NCBI GenBank assembly: GCA_027069645.1
Contig: JALXEI010000218.1
Coordinates: 1 to 15,176 of the forward strand
DNA: 15,176 bases
DNA from: Hyphomicrobiales bacterium
GTDB taxonomy: Bacteria > Pseudomonadota > Alphaproteobacteria > Rhizobiales > JAKIUO01
Direction of reading: 5' to 3'
In this document: piece after piece, positions 15,163 to 15,176 of the stretch
Position numbering within the stretch: position 1 is the stretch's first letter
Layout of the letters: every line of letters starts with the position of its first letter
Program-made: the position numbers and the translations under genes
The notes under the pieces: model-generated
What the model was told of the DNA's origin: nothing
Seen by the model: only the letters and a program-made list of their open reading frames with translations
Database searches by the model: none

Positions 15163-15176
15163 GGATGGTCCCTCCT

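Overview
The window looks like chromosomal DNA of an alphaproteobacterium with a flexible aerobic/anaerobic respiratory lifestyle. The clues are an ETF-ubiquinone oxidoreductase gene followed by a TPR protein and ispE, an arrangement I associate with Alphaproteobacteria; a periplasmic nitrate reductase (napAB); and moderately GC-rich coding DNA. I cannot name a genus from the sequence alone.

Layout. Plus strand 1-5839: the C-terminal part of ETF-QO (cut by the window edge); a 307-bp gap with a possible 25-codon ORF; a large exported TPR/LysM protein with a 45-bp tandem repeat; ispE, starting 6 nt after the TPR stop; and a UbiE-like methyltransferase. Minus strand 5856-7052: an MFS transporter, convergent with the methyltransferase and divergent from a UspF/G-type universal stress protein (7169-7591, plus). 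A perfect 8+8 bp palindrome lies between these two divergent genes. Minus strand 7621-8649: a second, unrelated methyltransferase-fold protein. Plus strand 8976-11337: a divergent ECF-like sigma factor, an overlapping membrane anti-sigma factor and an exported M15 peptidase, probably one envelope-linked unit. Then comes tRNA-Gln(CTG) at 11476-11550. Minus strand 11759-15162: napA followed by napB, the 3' end of a nap operon whose start lies beyond the right edge.

The most unusual item is napB. It encodes two complete NapB modules in one polypeptide, repeated with an exact 130-residue (390-bp) offset, so it should be a tetraheme rather than a diheme electron-transfer subunit. No napC follows it. 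Other points of interest are the degenerate sigma/anti-sigma/M15 module, the operator-like palindrome between the MFS and usp genes, and the Pro-rich tandem repeat of the TPR protein. I see no CRISPR array, insertion sequence, prophage or integrase.
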